A DNA stretch of 64,000 nucleotides, taken from positions 354,500 to 418,499 of the forward strand of contig NZ_JAIEUI010000003.1 of the NCBI RefSeq assembly GCF_022234545.1, read 5' to 3'. Shown piece by piece: positions 52,117 through 61,300 of this stretch. The translations under genes and the position numbers were made by a program. The notes under the pieces were generated by a model, which saw only the letters and a list, made by a program, of their open reading frames with translations, did no database searches and was not told the DNA's origin. This stretch comes from Paenibacillus piscarius. GTDB lineage: Bacteria; Bacillota; Bacilli; Paenibacillales; Paenibacillaceae. The stretch's first letter is position 1. Each line of letters opens with the position of its first letter.

Positions 52117-52839
52117 TTAAGACTCGTTAAGGCTGCCGTTCTCGGACAGCTCCAGAATCTCGCGGCGCAGGCGGAGCATCCGCTGGTCCAGCTCATCGGC
52201 GGCGCGTGCGGCTTCCTTCAGCTCCTCGGCCACATGGGCGGGCAGCTGCTTGTCGAATTTGTAGTAGAGGATATGCTCCATGCTGGCCCAGAAATCCATA
52301 GCGAGCGTCCGGATCTGCATCTCAGCCTTCACCCAGCGGGTGCCGTCAAGCAGTACCAGCGGGACGGCGACGATCAGATGCAGGCTCTGGTAGCCGTTCG
52401 GCTTCGGATGGGCGATGTAATCCTTAATCTCCAGTACGCGGATATCCTCGCGGGCGCACAGGTGATCCACCAGCCGGTAGATATCCTTCACGAAGGCGCA
52501 GACAATCCGCATCCCTGCGATGTCGTGAATATGCTGCTCCATGTTCTCCAGGTTGAGCTCGATGCCCTTGCGCTGCATTTTGTGGACGATGCTCTTCGGC
52601 TCCTTGATCCGGCACTTCACATGCTCAATCGGACTGAAGCCGTCACGCACCTGCCACTCTGTGCGGATAATCTCAATTTTATTCTCAAGCTCATTCAGAG
52701 CATGTCGGTACAGCGCAGGCAGTGCCTTGAAATTCTCCACCTGCTTGGCGAAATCCTCGTTAATCTGCCACTTCTGCATATCCTTCACATGGACCTGCAA
52801 TTTGTTCAATGTAACCTGTGTACTATCATTTTCTTCCAC
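52117..52839 (-). CDS. relP: Small alarmone synthetase (RelP/YwaC type)
   Basis: 240 residues from GTG 52839, with GGGAGAG upstream. The synthetase core is intact: SPIEHVKCRIKEPKSI, HIHDIAGMRIVCAFV, KPNGYQSLHLIV and the EMQIRTLAMDFWASMEH signature. It transfers pyrophosphate from ATP to GDP or GTP, making (p)ppGpp, and has no hydrolase domain. The sequence is closer to B. subtilis YwaC (SAS2) than to YjbM. These enzymes respond to cell-wall stress at the transcription level; I see no obvious regulatory site here. Confidence 0.93.
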   Translation of the reverse strand: MEENDSTQVTLNKLQVHVKDMQKWQINEDFAKQVENFKALPALYRHALNELENKIEIIRTEWQVRDGFSPIEHVKCRIKEPKSIVHKMQRKGIELNLENMEQHIHDIAGMRIVCAFVKDIYRLVDHLCAREDIRVLEIKDYIAHPKPNGYQSLHLIVAVPLVLLDGTRWVKAEMQIRTLAMDFWASMEHILYYKFDKQLPAHVAEELKEAARAADELDQRMLRLRREILELSENGSLNES

Positions 52840-53008
52840 TTATACTCTCCCGGTTTCGTTATTTGTGATTCTATTTTAACCGATGTACAGCCCCGGAAGC
52901 AAAATAAAACCGGAACGTTGCCGAAGAGAAACATTCTGCCCTGAGCCGCGTATAGCTCATTATATGCACAGCAGCCCGGGTACGGGACAGCGCGGCAGGG
53001 CAGCGCGT

Positions 53009-53383
53009 TTATTTGTTGGTGGGTGATCCGCTGCCGTAGCCCTCGTCTTCGTAACCCGCATTTTCCAGCTTCTGCAGGACGTTCAGCCCCTCAATCTGCC
53101 GGCGTGTCTCCTCTGTGCCGTGATCGTGCAGGTACTGGAATACGCGGATGGTGGCGTCGTCGAACTGCTCGGCAGCATCATCATGATCGGCGGACTTATA
53201 GGGGACAAAAGCGCGCCGGAAGGCATAATCGTCCTCCCGGGACAGCTCATTCAGCAGGTCTTGAAGCACGGTCAGCTCCTCCCCGGACAGCAAAATTTCA
53301 TATTCATTGGAGTCGTTGCGCGTCTCCTGGATCAGGCCGTGATTCACAGCTACGAAATACCGTTTGCGGTTACCGTCAGGCAA
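53009..53383 (-). CDS. Conserved hypothetical acidic protein
   Basis: 124 residues. YFVAVNHGLIQETRNDSNEY, then ILLSGEELTVLQDLLNELSR and EEDD-rich helical segments. I cannot name the family. TTG 53383 is chosen because GGAGGG lies six bases upstream; the longer frame from 53485 lacks a site. The C terminus is acidic and glycine-rich. It is monocistronic and divergent from the zinc-ribbon gene. Confidence 0.65.
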   Translation of the reverse strand: MPDGNRKRYFVAVNHGLIQETRNDSNEYEILLSGEELTVLQDLLNELSREDDYAFRRAFVPYKSADHDDAAEQFDDATIRVFQYLHDHGTEETRRQIEGLNVLQKLENAGYEDEGYGSGSPTNK

Positions 53384-53628
53384 AGTGATCCCTCCATTAT
53401 GTTCAGGTGATGTACCTGGGCTGAGGCGGATTGCCCGTTCACTCGGGACAGGGGGCAGGAACCGCCTATGCTTGGTATTTACCACCTGAGGGCAAATAAT
53501 GAATCTGGCCTTAACTTTTGGTATGATAGAGTCACGTTTCCGCTGCCGATTGGGGCGGTAAGCATGGATGAAGGGTATATGCGGCTGGGATCAGCCTATT
53601 TCTCACTCTGGAGAAGGAGGAACTTACA

Positions 53629-54444
53629 ATGAATTTACTGCAACGCATTAAAGACGGTGCCAGCCGGGTGAGTGAAAAAGCGCAAAGCTCGGTGGAAGTG
53701 AGCAAGCTGAATGGGCAGATCTCTGACCTTGAACATGAGATGCAGGTAGAATTCCTGAAGATGGGGAAGCTGTTCTACGAGGGGTATCGTTCGAGGGACT
53801 TGTCGGCGGCCGAGGGCCCGATGGTCGAGCTGGCACGGGCCTGCAACAAGCTCCAGGAGCAGATTGACGGCGTACGTGCCAGAATTGCCGAGCTGAAGAA
53901 TGAGCGGCTATGTACCTGCGGCCGGGTTGTGGCGCTGGATGCCAATTTCTGTCCGCACTGCGGGCGCAAGCTGGAGCCGATTCCGCTGCGCAAGGAGCCG
54001 GCGGCTGACGCAGCCGCAGCACCCTCCGCCTCTGTGCCGGAAGCCAAAGTACACACGATCCTTCAGCATGAGGATGAGGAGGATCAATACTACGGCGAGG
54101 AAGAGCTGACCGAGGAGGAGCGGGAACTGGCCCGGAGAATGGAGCCGCGTACACCATATGCCAGCGTACTGCCGGAAATTGAGAAGGAAGAAGAGCCTGA
54201 AGCGTTCGAGCCGGTAGCTGCAGGCGGAGACCGCGGACGGCGCGATGCCGATGAGCTGGAGCGTGAACGGGAGCGGCAGCTGGAGCTGGACCGCCGCATC
54301 CGCGACTGGGAGGCCAGCCGGCCGGCTGATGAACCTCCGGTGCTTGAAGGGGAGACCCGGGAGATTGTGAAGTGCCAGATCTGCCGCGCAGATCTGCCGA
54401 AGGGCTCCATGTGGTGCCCGCGCTGCGGCTCGGAACAAATCTAG
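53629..54444 (+). CDS. Coiled-coil protein with two zinc ribbons
   Basis: 271 residues. The N-terminal part (about 10-95) is a coiled coil, SLNGQISDLEHEMQVEFLKMG-like. A first zinc ribbon (CTCG...CPHCGRKL, about 94-115) is followed by an acidic and proline-rich linker (120-240) and a C-terminal ribbon (CQICRADLPKG, CPRCG). Soluble, with no catalytic domain; the role may be scaffolding or nucleic-acid binding. AAGGAGGAACTT precedes the ATG. It lies 36 bp before the TrmB-type gene, so the two are probably one operon. Confidence 0.75.
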   Translation: MNLLQRIKDGASRVSEKAQSSVEVSKLNGQISDLEHEMQVEFLKMGKLFYEGYRSRDLSAAEGPMVELARACNKLQEQIDGVRARIAELKNERLCTCGRVVALDANFCPHCGRKLEPIPLRKEPAADAAAAPSASVPEAKVHTILQHEDEEDQYYGEEELTEEERELARRMEPRTPYASVLPEIEKEEEPEAFEPVAAGGDRGRRDADELERERERQLELDRRIRDWEASRPADEPPVLEGETREIVKCQICRADLPKGSMWCPRCGSEQI

Positions 54445-54480
54445 AAAGGGTTGTATAGACAGCTTAGGGGGACAACATAG

Positions 54481-55299
54481 ATGGAACAGTTGCTGCTGCA
54501 TCTTCGCAATTTGGGTTTCACCGAGATGGAATCCAAAATCATGGTTGAGCTGGCCACCAAAGGCCAGGCTTCGGGCTACGAGGTGGCAAAGCAGCTAGGA
54601 GTATCGAGATCGAACGTATATGCGGCGCTTCAGCGCCTGACCCAGCAGGGCTACGTGCGCTGCGGGGAAGGCGAGCCGGCGCGCTACAGTGTGCTCGAGC
54701 CGGAAGAGCTGGCAGCAGTCATCTCCGGCCGGGTCCAGGCCTCGCTGGCGTATATGGAGAGTGAGATGCCGCGCGGCGGACCGGTCAGCCCCTCCTTCTA
54801 CAATGTGGAGGGCGACCGCAATGTGATGGGCGAGCTGGTGCGCCAGCTGGGTCTGGCCGCCCAGGAGATCGTAGTTGATGTATGGCGGGAGGAAGCTTCG
54901 CTGCTGCGCAGCGAGCTCGAACAGGCGGAGCTGCGCGGAGTGAAGCTCCTGTGGGCCTTTGACGGCGGAAATGCCGTTCCGGCGCCTTATCCCGTCTGGC
55001 CGCCCCTTCCGGGCAAGCCGCAGCGCAGCGGCGGCCGGAAATTCTCCTTCGTCATTGACCGGAGCTGGTGCATGCTGGGCATGCGTTATGAGGATGGAAC
55101 TGCTCAGGCGGTTGTTACAGAGCATCCGGTGCTGGTGGAGCTGCTGCTGAACCATTTTACCCAGGAGATGGTGCTGTTCGAGCTGGAGGAGGACATGGGG
55201 CCTGAGCTGCAGAGGCGCTACGGGGAACGCTACAGCAAGATCTACAGCAAGTATGTGCTGCATGACCAGGAGGGCGCGGGCGAAGACCCGGCGGAGTGA
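54481..55299 (+). CDS. TrmB-family transcriptional regulator
   Basis: 272 residues. N-terminal winged helix (about 5-80): LRNLGFTEMESKIMVELATKG, then recognition helix GVSRSNVYAALQRLTQQGYV. A C-terminal PLD-like effector domain (about 110-265, LVRQLGLAAQEIVVDVWREE) is typical of TrmB regulators, which bind sugars in archaea. No sugar genes are next to it, so the target is unknown. AGGGGG lies about 14 bases before the ATG. Confidence 0.85.
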   Translation: MEQLLLHLRNLGFTEMESKIMVELATKGQASGYEVAKQLGVSRSNVYAALQRLTQQGYVRCGEGEPARYSVLEPEELAAVISGRVQASLAYMESEMPRGGPVSPSFYNVEGDRNVMGELVRQLGLAAQEIVVDVWREEASLLRSELEQAELRGVKLLWAFDGGNAVPAPYPVWPPLPGKPQRSGGRKFSFVIDRSWCMLGMRYEDGTAQAVVTEHPVLVELLLNHFTQEMVLFELEEDMGPELQRRYGERYSKIYSKYVLHDQEGAGEDPAE

Positions 55300-55349
55300 A
55301 CTCTGTGTGATGTGTGGTCTAAGGCAGGCAAGTAAGGGAGGTGACAAGC

Positions 55350-55655
55350 ATGGAGTGTATTGTTCATTTTGAGGTGCATCACCCGGAAGGAATCAAGCCG
55401 CTGCGCGGACTGTTGTTTCTGGAGGAGGGCAAGACTCCCGGAGAACAAGAGCTGGTGGAGATGTTCAAGGACATGAAGTTCAATGTGCGGCTGGAGGACC
55501 GGGAGAGGTGGGTCTTCAAGCCCGCAGCGCCGGGCGAGAATTATTCGGAGATCCGCATTACCAGCTTCGATAACGGCAAGAAGGGCAGCCAGCCGGAGGG
55601 CGAGCTGAAATCAATTGTCGGCAATCTGCTGCCCCAGAAGCGGGCGGGACTGTAG
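55350..55655 (+). CDS. Small hypothetical protein
   Basis: 101 residues from ATG 55350, with GGGAGG eight bases upstream. It starts MECIVHFEVHHPEGIKPLRG and is a soluble alpha/beta protein with no recognised motif. It follows the TrmB-type gene by 50 bp and is probably co-transcribed. Confidence 0.65.
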   Translation: MECIVHFEVHHPEGIKPLRGLLFLEEGKTPGEQELVEMFKDMKFNVRLEDRERWVFKPAAPGENYSEIRITSFDNGKKGSQPEGELKSIVGNLLPQKRAGL

Positions 55656-55861
55656 CAGGAGAGTTGCAAAGACAGTGCAAATAGCAGGCCTCGGGGTTCG
55701 TGACTCCGGGGCCTGTTGTTTTGGTGGGTGCGGGTACTGAGATATGCGGAAAAGCGGTCACTTGTGGTGAGCGCGAAGGTGTATAGAAATCCGCGCCAAA
55801 AACTCCCCATGCAGAGCGGACGGATAACTCTGTCTGCATGGGGGCTTAAGTGCGGCCTGGC

Positions 55862-56809
55862 TTAGCCGCCCGCCAGGCTGGGCCCGGGCGCTTCTTGCGC
55901 CCCGGCTGCCGCCAGCGGCGACAGCACGCGCAGCGCCCCCGGCTCGCAGGCCACGGCCAGCGGCGCCGTGCCCAGCGCTTCGCCGTCGCCGATGGCGTGG
56001 CGCGGCTCCGCGAAGCGGACGGCTGCGCTATGGCCGCGCAGCATAGTGACATAGGGCAGACGCGTGTGCCTGCCCTTCACCACGGTCGGGAACAGCCGCA
56101 GCAATTGCCAGCGGCTGATCCCGTGCACGACGCAGACGTCGAGCACGCCGTCGGCCGGCTCCGCCTGCGGGCAGATCAGCAGCCCGCCGCCGTAGCTGGG
56201 CAGGCTGCAGACCGAGACCAGCCAGGCCCGCTCGAAGGTCTGCTCCTTCCCGTCGCAGGTGACGCTGACCCGGCAGGGCTTATACGTCATCAGCGTATGC
56301 AGAATGCCGATGATATAGGCCAGACGCCCGGCTCCTATGGCGTTGCACAGGCGCTTGTAGCGGCTGCCGTTCACATTGACGGCGACCTGGGCGTCGAAGC
56401 CGCTGGCGACCGCCGTCAGGGTCAGCCGGCCGGAAGCGGAGAGCAGGTCCGCTTCGAGGCAGCGGCCCTGCAGCGCGGCGTCCAGCGCAGCCTCCGGCGC
56501 AAGCGGGATGCCGAAACCGCGCGCGGTGTCATTGCCCGAGCCCGCCGGTATGACGCCGAGCGGGAGTCCGCTGCGCCGCAGGGCGCCCAGCACGCTGTGG
56601 ATCGTACCGTCGCCGCCGATCACAAGGACGGCGCGCCAGTCCTCGCGGCGGTTGAGTGCGCGGCGCACCTGGCTCTCTGCGCCTTCTGCACTCTGCGTGA
56701 ACAGCGCTTCGTAGGGCAGGGCCCGCGCCTGAAGCAGAGTCTCCACGGCGTGCCAGGTCCGCTTACCCGCTCCGCCGCCGGAGCGGGAATTTATGATGAA
56801 CAGATACAT
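55862..56809 (-). CDS. Diacylglycerol/lipid kinase family protein
   Basis: 315 residues. The nucleotide-binding motif GGDGTIHSVLGAL and GVIPAGSGNDTARG place it in the DAGK/YegS/DgkB family, which phosphorylates diacylglycerol or related lipids with ATP at the membrane. The PSYGGGLLICPQA and DVCVVHG segments complete the C-terminal beta domain. GGAGGAA is seven bases before the ATG. The 3' half is unusually GC-rich. It is downstream of, and on the same strand as, the DUF4870-like gene. Confidence 0.9.
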   Translation of the reverse strand: MYLFIINSRSGGGAGKRTWHAVETLLQARALPYEALFTQSAEGAESQVRRALNRREDWRAVLVIGGDGTIHSVLGALRRSGLPLGVIPAGSGNDTARGFGIPLAPEAALDAALQGRCLEADLLSASGRLTLTAVASGFDAQVAVNVNGSRYKRLCNAIGAGRLAYIIGILHTLMTYKPCRVSVTCDGKEQTFERAWLVSVCSLPSYGGGLLICPQAEPADGVLDVCVVHGISRWQLLRLFPTVVKGRHTRLPYVTMLRGHSAAVRFAEPRHAIGDGEALGTAPLAVACEPGALRVLSPLAAAGAQEAPGPSLAGG

Positions 56810-56905
56810 GGATGTTCCTCCAGCCTGCAGATTCCTGAATGTCTACTCCATTGTAAGGAGCGGATAGGCAAAAGGGAATCTTTTTGTGCTGAGCAGGGGA
56901 ACAGA

Positions 56906-57244
56906 CTAGAGCTGCCGCAGCTGGCTCTCGGCGAGGGGGCCGGCCCAGGGAAGCTTGAACCATCTTCCGCCCAGGGCATGGTAGATCATCAGCAGCCAGA
57001 CGGCGAAGCCGGTCAGAGAGAGCAGGGCGGCCACCAGGGGGCCGAGCAGCGGGATGAAGCCGCTGACTACATGGAATACCATCAGTGCCCCGAAGGCAAT
57101 CAGTGATTGCAGGGAATGGAACAGGACGAAGCGGCTGCGCTTCTCCAGCGCGAGGAAGATAATGGGGCCGATGAACGGAATGAAGTAGCATAAGGCAGCG
57201 GCTAGATTGTCAGGCAGTCCGGTGGATGATCTGAAAGGTGACAC
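56906..57244 (-). CDS. DUF4870-like membrane protein
   Basis: 112 residues with three membrane helices. LCYFIPFIGPIIFLALEKRSRFVLFHSLQSLI is the DUF4870 signature; here it is split around FIPFIGPIIFLALEK and FHSLQSLIAF. GTG 57244 has AAGGAG ten bases upstream, whereas the first in-frame GTG (57253) is only one base from that site. Function unknown. Confidence 0.78.
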   Translation of the reverse strand: MSPFRSSTGLPDNLAAALCYFIPFIGPIIFLALEKRSRFVLFHSLQSLIAFGALMVFHVVSGFIPLLGPLVAALLSLTGFAVWLLMIYHALGGRWFKLPWAGPLAESQLRQL

Positions 57245-57514
57245 AAGGCTCACTCTCCTTGAGTTAGGGACAAAGGGAGATAAACAGGCTGTATTCCTTA
57301 AGAGCCTATGAGGAATGCAGGCGAAGTATGAGCGGGGGAGGGAATCTGTCCAATAATTTCTGCCGGATTGGGTACACTAGAACCTGTAGCACAAACAGCT
57401 TGACAAGCATATCCTATTAAAAATTTCCATTTGCATATTTTACATGGAAAGGTGGAAGTTGCGCCGGAATATGCTACAATATAACGATAAGGCCTGGAAG
57501 GAGTGATTCAGCAA

Positions 57515-57556
57515 GTGGCTCTTCGGGTAATTAAAGTGTCAAGGCGTCCGGCTTAG
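57515..57556 (+). CDS. Possible 13-codon leader peptide
   Basis: GTG with AAGGAG 11 bases upstream encodes MALRVIKVSRRPA and stops at TAG. It sits just after an extended TATGCTACAAT (57472-57482) promoter element and before the 62-residue gene. It could be an upstream regulatory peptide or chance; evidence is limited to the ribosome binding site. Confidence 0.3.
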   Translation: MALRVIKVSRRPA

Positions 57557-57672
57557 GACAGCCTAACTCTCAGCCCAAATCACGGCCTGCATGTCTAGGT
57601 TACGGCGGACTTTTCATCATGCATTCTCTACAACGGAGCATTCATTTTCAATGTTTTGGGAGGGAACTGATC

Positions 57673-57861
57673 ATGGCAAGTAAAGGTCATAACGAAGTCA
57701 AGGAAAGCCTGCGGGAAATGACACGAATTTTCCGGCCCAAAGATCCCAAGAAATTTGTGAAGGAGTACGTCCGGAAGTACCGGATCACGGGAGGCTATGA
57801 AGAAGAGCTGACCCTGGTTGTGGAGCATGAACTGGTTAGAATGAATTCCTCCGTTTCCTGA
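57673..57861 (+). CDS. Small basic hypothetical protein (62 aa)
   Basis: Starts at ATG 57673 (MASKGHNEVKESLREMTRIF), with GGGAGGG eight bases upstream; the frame from 57619 lacks a site. It is helical, rich in Lys, Arg and Glu. No known family. It is followed by a terminator at 57958-58000. The 120-bp leader after the putative promoter is gene-free apart from the possible peptide at 57515. Confidence 0.65.
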   Translation: MASKGHNEVKESLREMTRIFRPKDPKKFVKEYVRKYRITGGYEEELTLVVEHELVRMNSSVS

Positions 57862-57957
57862 AGGGACAGAAGCGGACAGACCGGCTTGTCCGGTTTCGTG
57901 CCTGGTGATTCCGGCAATGAAGCGATGAATTGAACATATCCATGAGGATTCTCATAG

Positions 57958-58000
57958 ACCGTTCCCGGGCGGCGTGCTGCCGCTGGAAGCGGTTTTTTTT
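57958..58000 (+). terminator. Terminator upstream of the cta operon
   Basis: ACCG / CGGT outer arms enclose GCGGC-GTGCT-GCCGC, followed by eight T residues. Confidence 0.8.
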
Positions 58001-58105
58001 GTATGCTTTTTGTATGCTGGAAGTCACAAGAATGTCAAATGAATTCATAGACACAATTACCGGTGAATACGCTTTAAGAGTATTGTAACAGTTTTTGAAT
58101 AATTT

Positions 58106-58119
58106 TGAAAGCGCTTTTA
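58106..58119. promoter_or_regulatory. CcpA cre-like site upstream of ctaC
   Basis: TGAAAGCGCTTTTA matches the Bacillus cre consensus TGNAANCGNTNNCA at all but one defined position. It lies 62 bp upstream of the -35 box, so carbon catabolite control of the oxidase is plausible. TGTGAA elements at 58161 and 58173 may also be ResD-type half sites. Confidence 0.65.
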
Positions 58120-58180
58120 AATTCAGTGCTGACAAGCATTCTGTGATTCGAAAATGATAATGTGAAATTGTTGTGAACGA

Positions 58181-58209
58181 TTGACAAAATATGAGGCTGA
58201 ACTTATATT
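58181..58209 (+). promoter_or_regulatory. SigA promoter of the cta operon
   Basis: TTGACA and TATATT separated by exactly 17 bases, 69 bp before the ctaC ATG. Confidence 0.85.
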
Positions 58210-58277
58210 ATTAGTGATTGTTATAATTGACAGGAAAATACTCTAATCTACGAATTCGGGAAAAGCGGGGTAGATCT

Positions 58278-59327
58278 ATGATGAAAATGTGGCAGGCCGG
58301 AAAACGCCTTCTTCCCATGACCGCAGCGCTTGGACTCATTTTAGCCGGATGCGGACGTGAGGACTTGTCGGTGCTCAGACCGCAAGGACCCGTAGCGGAA
58401 AGCTCGTATGGACTGATGAAGCTGTCGATCACGATTATGATCGTGGTGCTTCTTGTCGTCTTCTCCATTGCAGCTTATGTGTGGATTCGTTTCCGCCGGA
58501 GAAAGGATCAGGACGAAATTCCTAAGCAGGTGGAGGGCAGCTTCAAGCTGGAGGTCATATGGACCGTCATCCCGCTCATTCTCGTCGTTATCCTGGCGGT
58601 TCCGACAGTGAAGGTAGTTTTTGCTGCGGGCAATGATCATTGGGATGATAAGGATGCCATCAAGGTCAAGGTGACCGGCCACCAGTACTGGTGGGAGTTC
58701 GAATATAAGGATTACGGGGTGACGACCGCTCAGGATCTGATCATTCCTACAGGCAAGAATATCTCCTTTGAGCTGGGCACCAGTGATGTGCTGCACTCCT
58801 TCTGGGTGCCTTCGCTGGCGGGCAAGATGGATACCAATCCTGACGGAACGGTCAACCGCTTCAGCTTCAGTGCGCCGAATGAAGGCGTTTACCGGGGCAA
58901 GTGCGCGGAGCTGTGCGGGCCTTCCCACGGCTTCATGGAGTTCAAGGTGAAGGCGGTCAGCGGTGATGCCTTTGAGAAGTGGATCGCTTCGATGAAGGCT
59001 CCTGAGTCCGTCATGCCTGCCGATACGGCTTTGGCTGAGAAGTTCAAGTCCCAGTGCCTTAGCTGCCATGCGATCGGAAGTATGCCTGCTTCCCCGGCGG
59101 CTCCAAGTCTGACCGGGATCGGTTCCCGTGAATCTGTCGCGGGGATTCTGCTGAATGATGACACCCGTGAGGACGGGGCTCCGGTGCTGGAGAACCTGAA
59201 GACCTGGCTGCATGATCCGCAGAGCGTGAAGCCGGGCAACACCATGCCGAATCCGAAGGATCTGGGCTTAACTGATGCAGAGATCGACGGAATTGCCGAA
59301 TATCTGGCCGGGTATACGCTGGATTGA
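58278..59327 (+). CDS. ctaC: Cytochrome caa3 oxidase subunit II with fused cytochrome c
   Basis: 349 residues. Lipoprotein signal LILAGC, two membrane helices, then the CuA domain with His173, Cys209, Cys213, His217 and Met220 (CAELCGPSHGFM). A cytochrome c domain follows, with CLSCH (260-264) and axial Met in NTMPNPKDLG. The fusion marks a caa3-type oxidase that takes electrons from cytochrome c to oxygen. ATG 58278 (MMKMWQ) is preferred; the frame from 58227 would start upstream of its ribosome binding site. First of six co-directed genes. Confidence 0.96.
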   Translation: MMKMWQAGKRLLPMTAALGLILAGCGREDLSVLRPQGPVAESSYGLMKLSITIMIVVLLVVFSIAAYVWIRFRRRKDQDEIPKQVEGSFKLEVIWTVIPLILVVILAVPTVKVVFAAGNDHWDDKDAIKVKVTGHQYWWEFEYKDYGVTTAQDLIIPTGKNISFELGTSDVLHSFWVPSLAGKMDTNPDGTVNRFSFSAPNEGVYRGKCAELCGPSHGFMEFKVKAVSGDAFEKWIASMKAPESVMPADTALAEKFKSQCLSCHAIGSMPASPAAPSLTGIGSRESVAGILLNDDTREDGAPVLENLKTWLHDPQSVKPGNTMPNPKDLGLTDAEIDGIAEYLAGYTLD

Positions 59328-59377
59328 AGCCTATAACCTAAAGTGATAGCAGCATATTTGAAAAGGGGGTACGTACC

Positions 59378-61294
59378 TTGGCTCACGCAGCGCAATCCCT
59401 GCAGCCCTCCCAGCCTTTGAAGCCTGGCCACAACGTCAAACGGCATACTGGGCTAATGGACTGGATCACCACCGTTGACCACAAAAAAATCGCCATCCTC
59501 TATCTCTGGGCCGGCGGACTCTTCTTCGGCATCGGCGGTCTGGAGGCCATTCTGATCCGTATTCAGCTGATCAAGCCGATGAATACCTTTCTGGATGCCC
59601 AGACTTTTAACGAACTGATTACGATGCATGGCACGACCATGATCTTCCTGGGGGTCATGCCTATCATCTTCGCGCTGATGAATGCGGTGATTCCGCTGCA
59701 GATCGGCGCGCGCGATGTGGCTTTTCCTTTTCTGAACGCGCTGGGCTTCTGGACCTTCCTGTTCGGCGGCCTGCTGCTGAACCTCAGCTGGGTGATGGGC
59801 GGCGCGCCGGATGCGGGCTGGACAGCATATACCCCGCTCTCGGGTACAGGCTACAGCAAAACGCACGGGGTGGACTTCTATACGATCGGGCTGCAGATTG
59901 CCGGTCTCGGTACACTCATCGGCGGCATTAACTTCCTGGCAACCATCATTACGATGCGCGCGCCGGGGATGTCCTTCATGCGGATGCCGATGTTCGCCTG
60001 GGCGACCTTTATTACTTCAGCTATTATTCTATTTGCCTTCCCTGCTGTCACTGTCGGTCTGGTCCTGCTGACCTTCGACCGGATTCTGGATGCCAACTTC
60101 TTCAATGTGGACGGCGGCGGGAACCCGGTGCTGTGGCAGCATATCTTCTGGATCTTCGGTCATCCCGAGGTCTACATTCTGATTCTGCCGGCCTTCGGGA
60201 TCATCTCCGAGGTCATTCCGACCTTCTCGCGCAAGCGGCTGTTCGGATACAGCTCCATGGTCTTCGCGACTATCCTGATCGCCTTCCTGGGCTTCATGGT
60301 CTGGGCGCATCATATGTTCACCACCGGCCTCGGTCCGGTAGCGAATGCCCTGTTCTCGGTATCGACGATGCTGATCGCCGTGCCGACCGGTATCAAAATC
60401 TTCAACTGGCTGTTCACCATGTGGGGCGGACAGGTGCGCTTCACCACTCCGAACCTGTTCGCGGCCGGCTTCATTCCGACCTTCACGATGGGCGGGGTGA
60501 CGGGCGTCATGCTGGCTTCAGCGCCTGCGGACTTCCAGTTCCATGATACTTATTTCGTCGTGGCGCATTTCCACTATGTTATTGTCGGCGGTCTGGTGCT
60601 CGGGCTGTTCGCCGGGCTGCACTACTGGTGGCCGAAGATGTTCGGGCGGATGCTAAGCGAGACGCTTGGGAAGTGGACCTTCTGGACCTTCATCATCGGG
60701 TTCCACCTGACGTTCTTCGTGCAGCATTTCCTGGGACTGATGGGGATGCAGCGGCGGGTATTCACCTATCTCCCGAACCAGCAGTTCGATACGCTGAACC
60801 TGGTCAGTACCGTCGGTGCTTTTCTGATGGGGGTAGGTACGATCATCTTCTTAACGAATGTGATTCTGACCTCCAGACGTCCTGCAGGTGTGCCGGATGA
60901 TCCTTGGGAAGACGGGCGGACGCTGGAGTGGACGATTCCTTCGCCGCCGCCGGAATATAACTTCAAGCAGACACCGCTGGTGCGGGGCCTGGATGCCTTC
61001 TGGAAAGAGAAGATGGCCGGACACAAGGCCATGACCCCGGCCGAGCCGGTCGGCTCCATCCATATGCCTTCCCCGACGATTCTTCCGTTCATGATGTCGG
61101 TGGGCATCTTCATCGCCGGTCTGGGCTTCATGTTCAGCCGCGATGAGTTCAAAGATAGTATTATGAGCTTCCTGTTCAATAACTATATTGTTACGGCGCT
61201 CGGGTTGCTTATTACCTTCGGATCGATGCTGGTGCGGTCGCTGTACGACGATCACGGCTGGCATATTGAGCCCGAAGAGCTGGAAGGAAGGTGA
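59378..61294 (+). CDS. ctaD: Cytochrome caa3 oxidase subunit I
   Basis: 638 residues from TTG 59378, with AAGGGGG seven bases upstream. Heme-copper ligands are all visible: low-spin heme His in TMHGTTMIF, CuB His with the cross-linked Tyr in HPEVYILIL, the HHMF pair, and HFHYVI with the high-spin and low-spin heme ligands. It has about 14 helices. It is the catalytic subunit reducing oxygen to water and pumping protons. The C-terminal 110 residues extend past the core, as in Bacillus CtaD. Confidence 0.97.
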   Translation: MAHAAQSLQPSQPLKPGHNVKRHTGLMDWITTVDHKKIAILYLWAGGLFFGIGGLEAILIRIQLIKPMNTFLDAQTFNELITMHGTTMIFLGVMPIIFALMNAVIPLQIGARDVAFPFLNALGFWTFLFGGLLLNLSWVMGGAPDAGWTAYTPLSGTGYSKTHGVDFYTIGLQIAGLGTLIGGINFLATIITMRAPGMSFMRMPMFAWATFITSAIILFAFPAVTVGLVLLTFDRILDANFFNVDGGGNPVLWQHIFWIFGHPEVYILILPAFGIISEVIPTFSRKRLFGYSSMVFATILIAFLGFMVWAHHMFTTGLGPVANALFSVSTMLIAVPTGIKIFNWLFTMWGGQVRFTTPNLFAAGFIPTFTMGGVTGVMLASAPADFQFHDTYFVVAHFHYVIVGGLVLGLFAGLHYWWPKMFGRMLSETLGKWTFWTFIIGFHLTFFVQHFLGLMGMQRRVFTYLPNQQFDTLNLVSTVGAFLMGVGTIIFLTNVILTSRRPAGVPDDPWEDGRTLEWTIPSPPPEYNFKQTPLVRGLDAFWKEKMAGHKAMTPAEPVGSIHMPSPTILPFMMSVGIFIAGLGFMFSRDEFKDSIMSFLFNNYIVTALGLLITFGSMLVRSLYDDHGWHIEPEELEGR

Positions 61295-61300
61295 GCGGAT

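Noticed and set aside
53648..54157. Minus-strand frames opposite the zinc-ribbon gene
   Set aside because: Shadow frames in high-GC coding DNA. The plus strand has the ribosome binding site and paired CxxC motifs.
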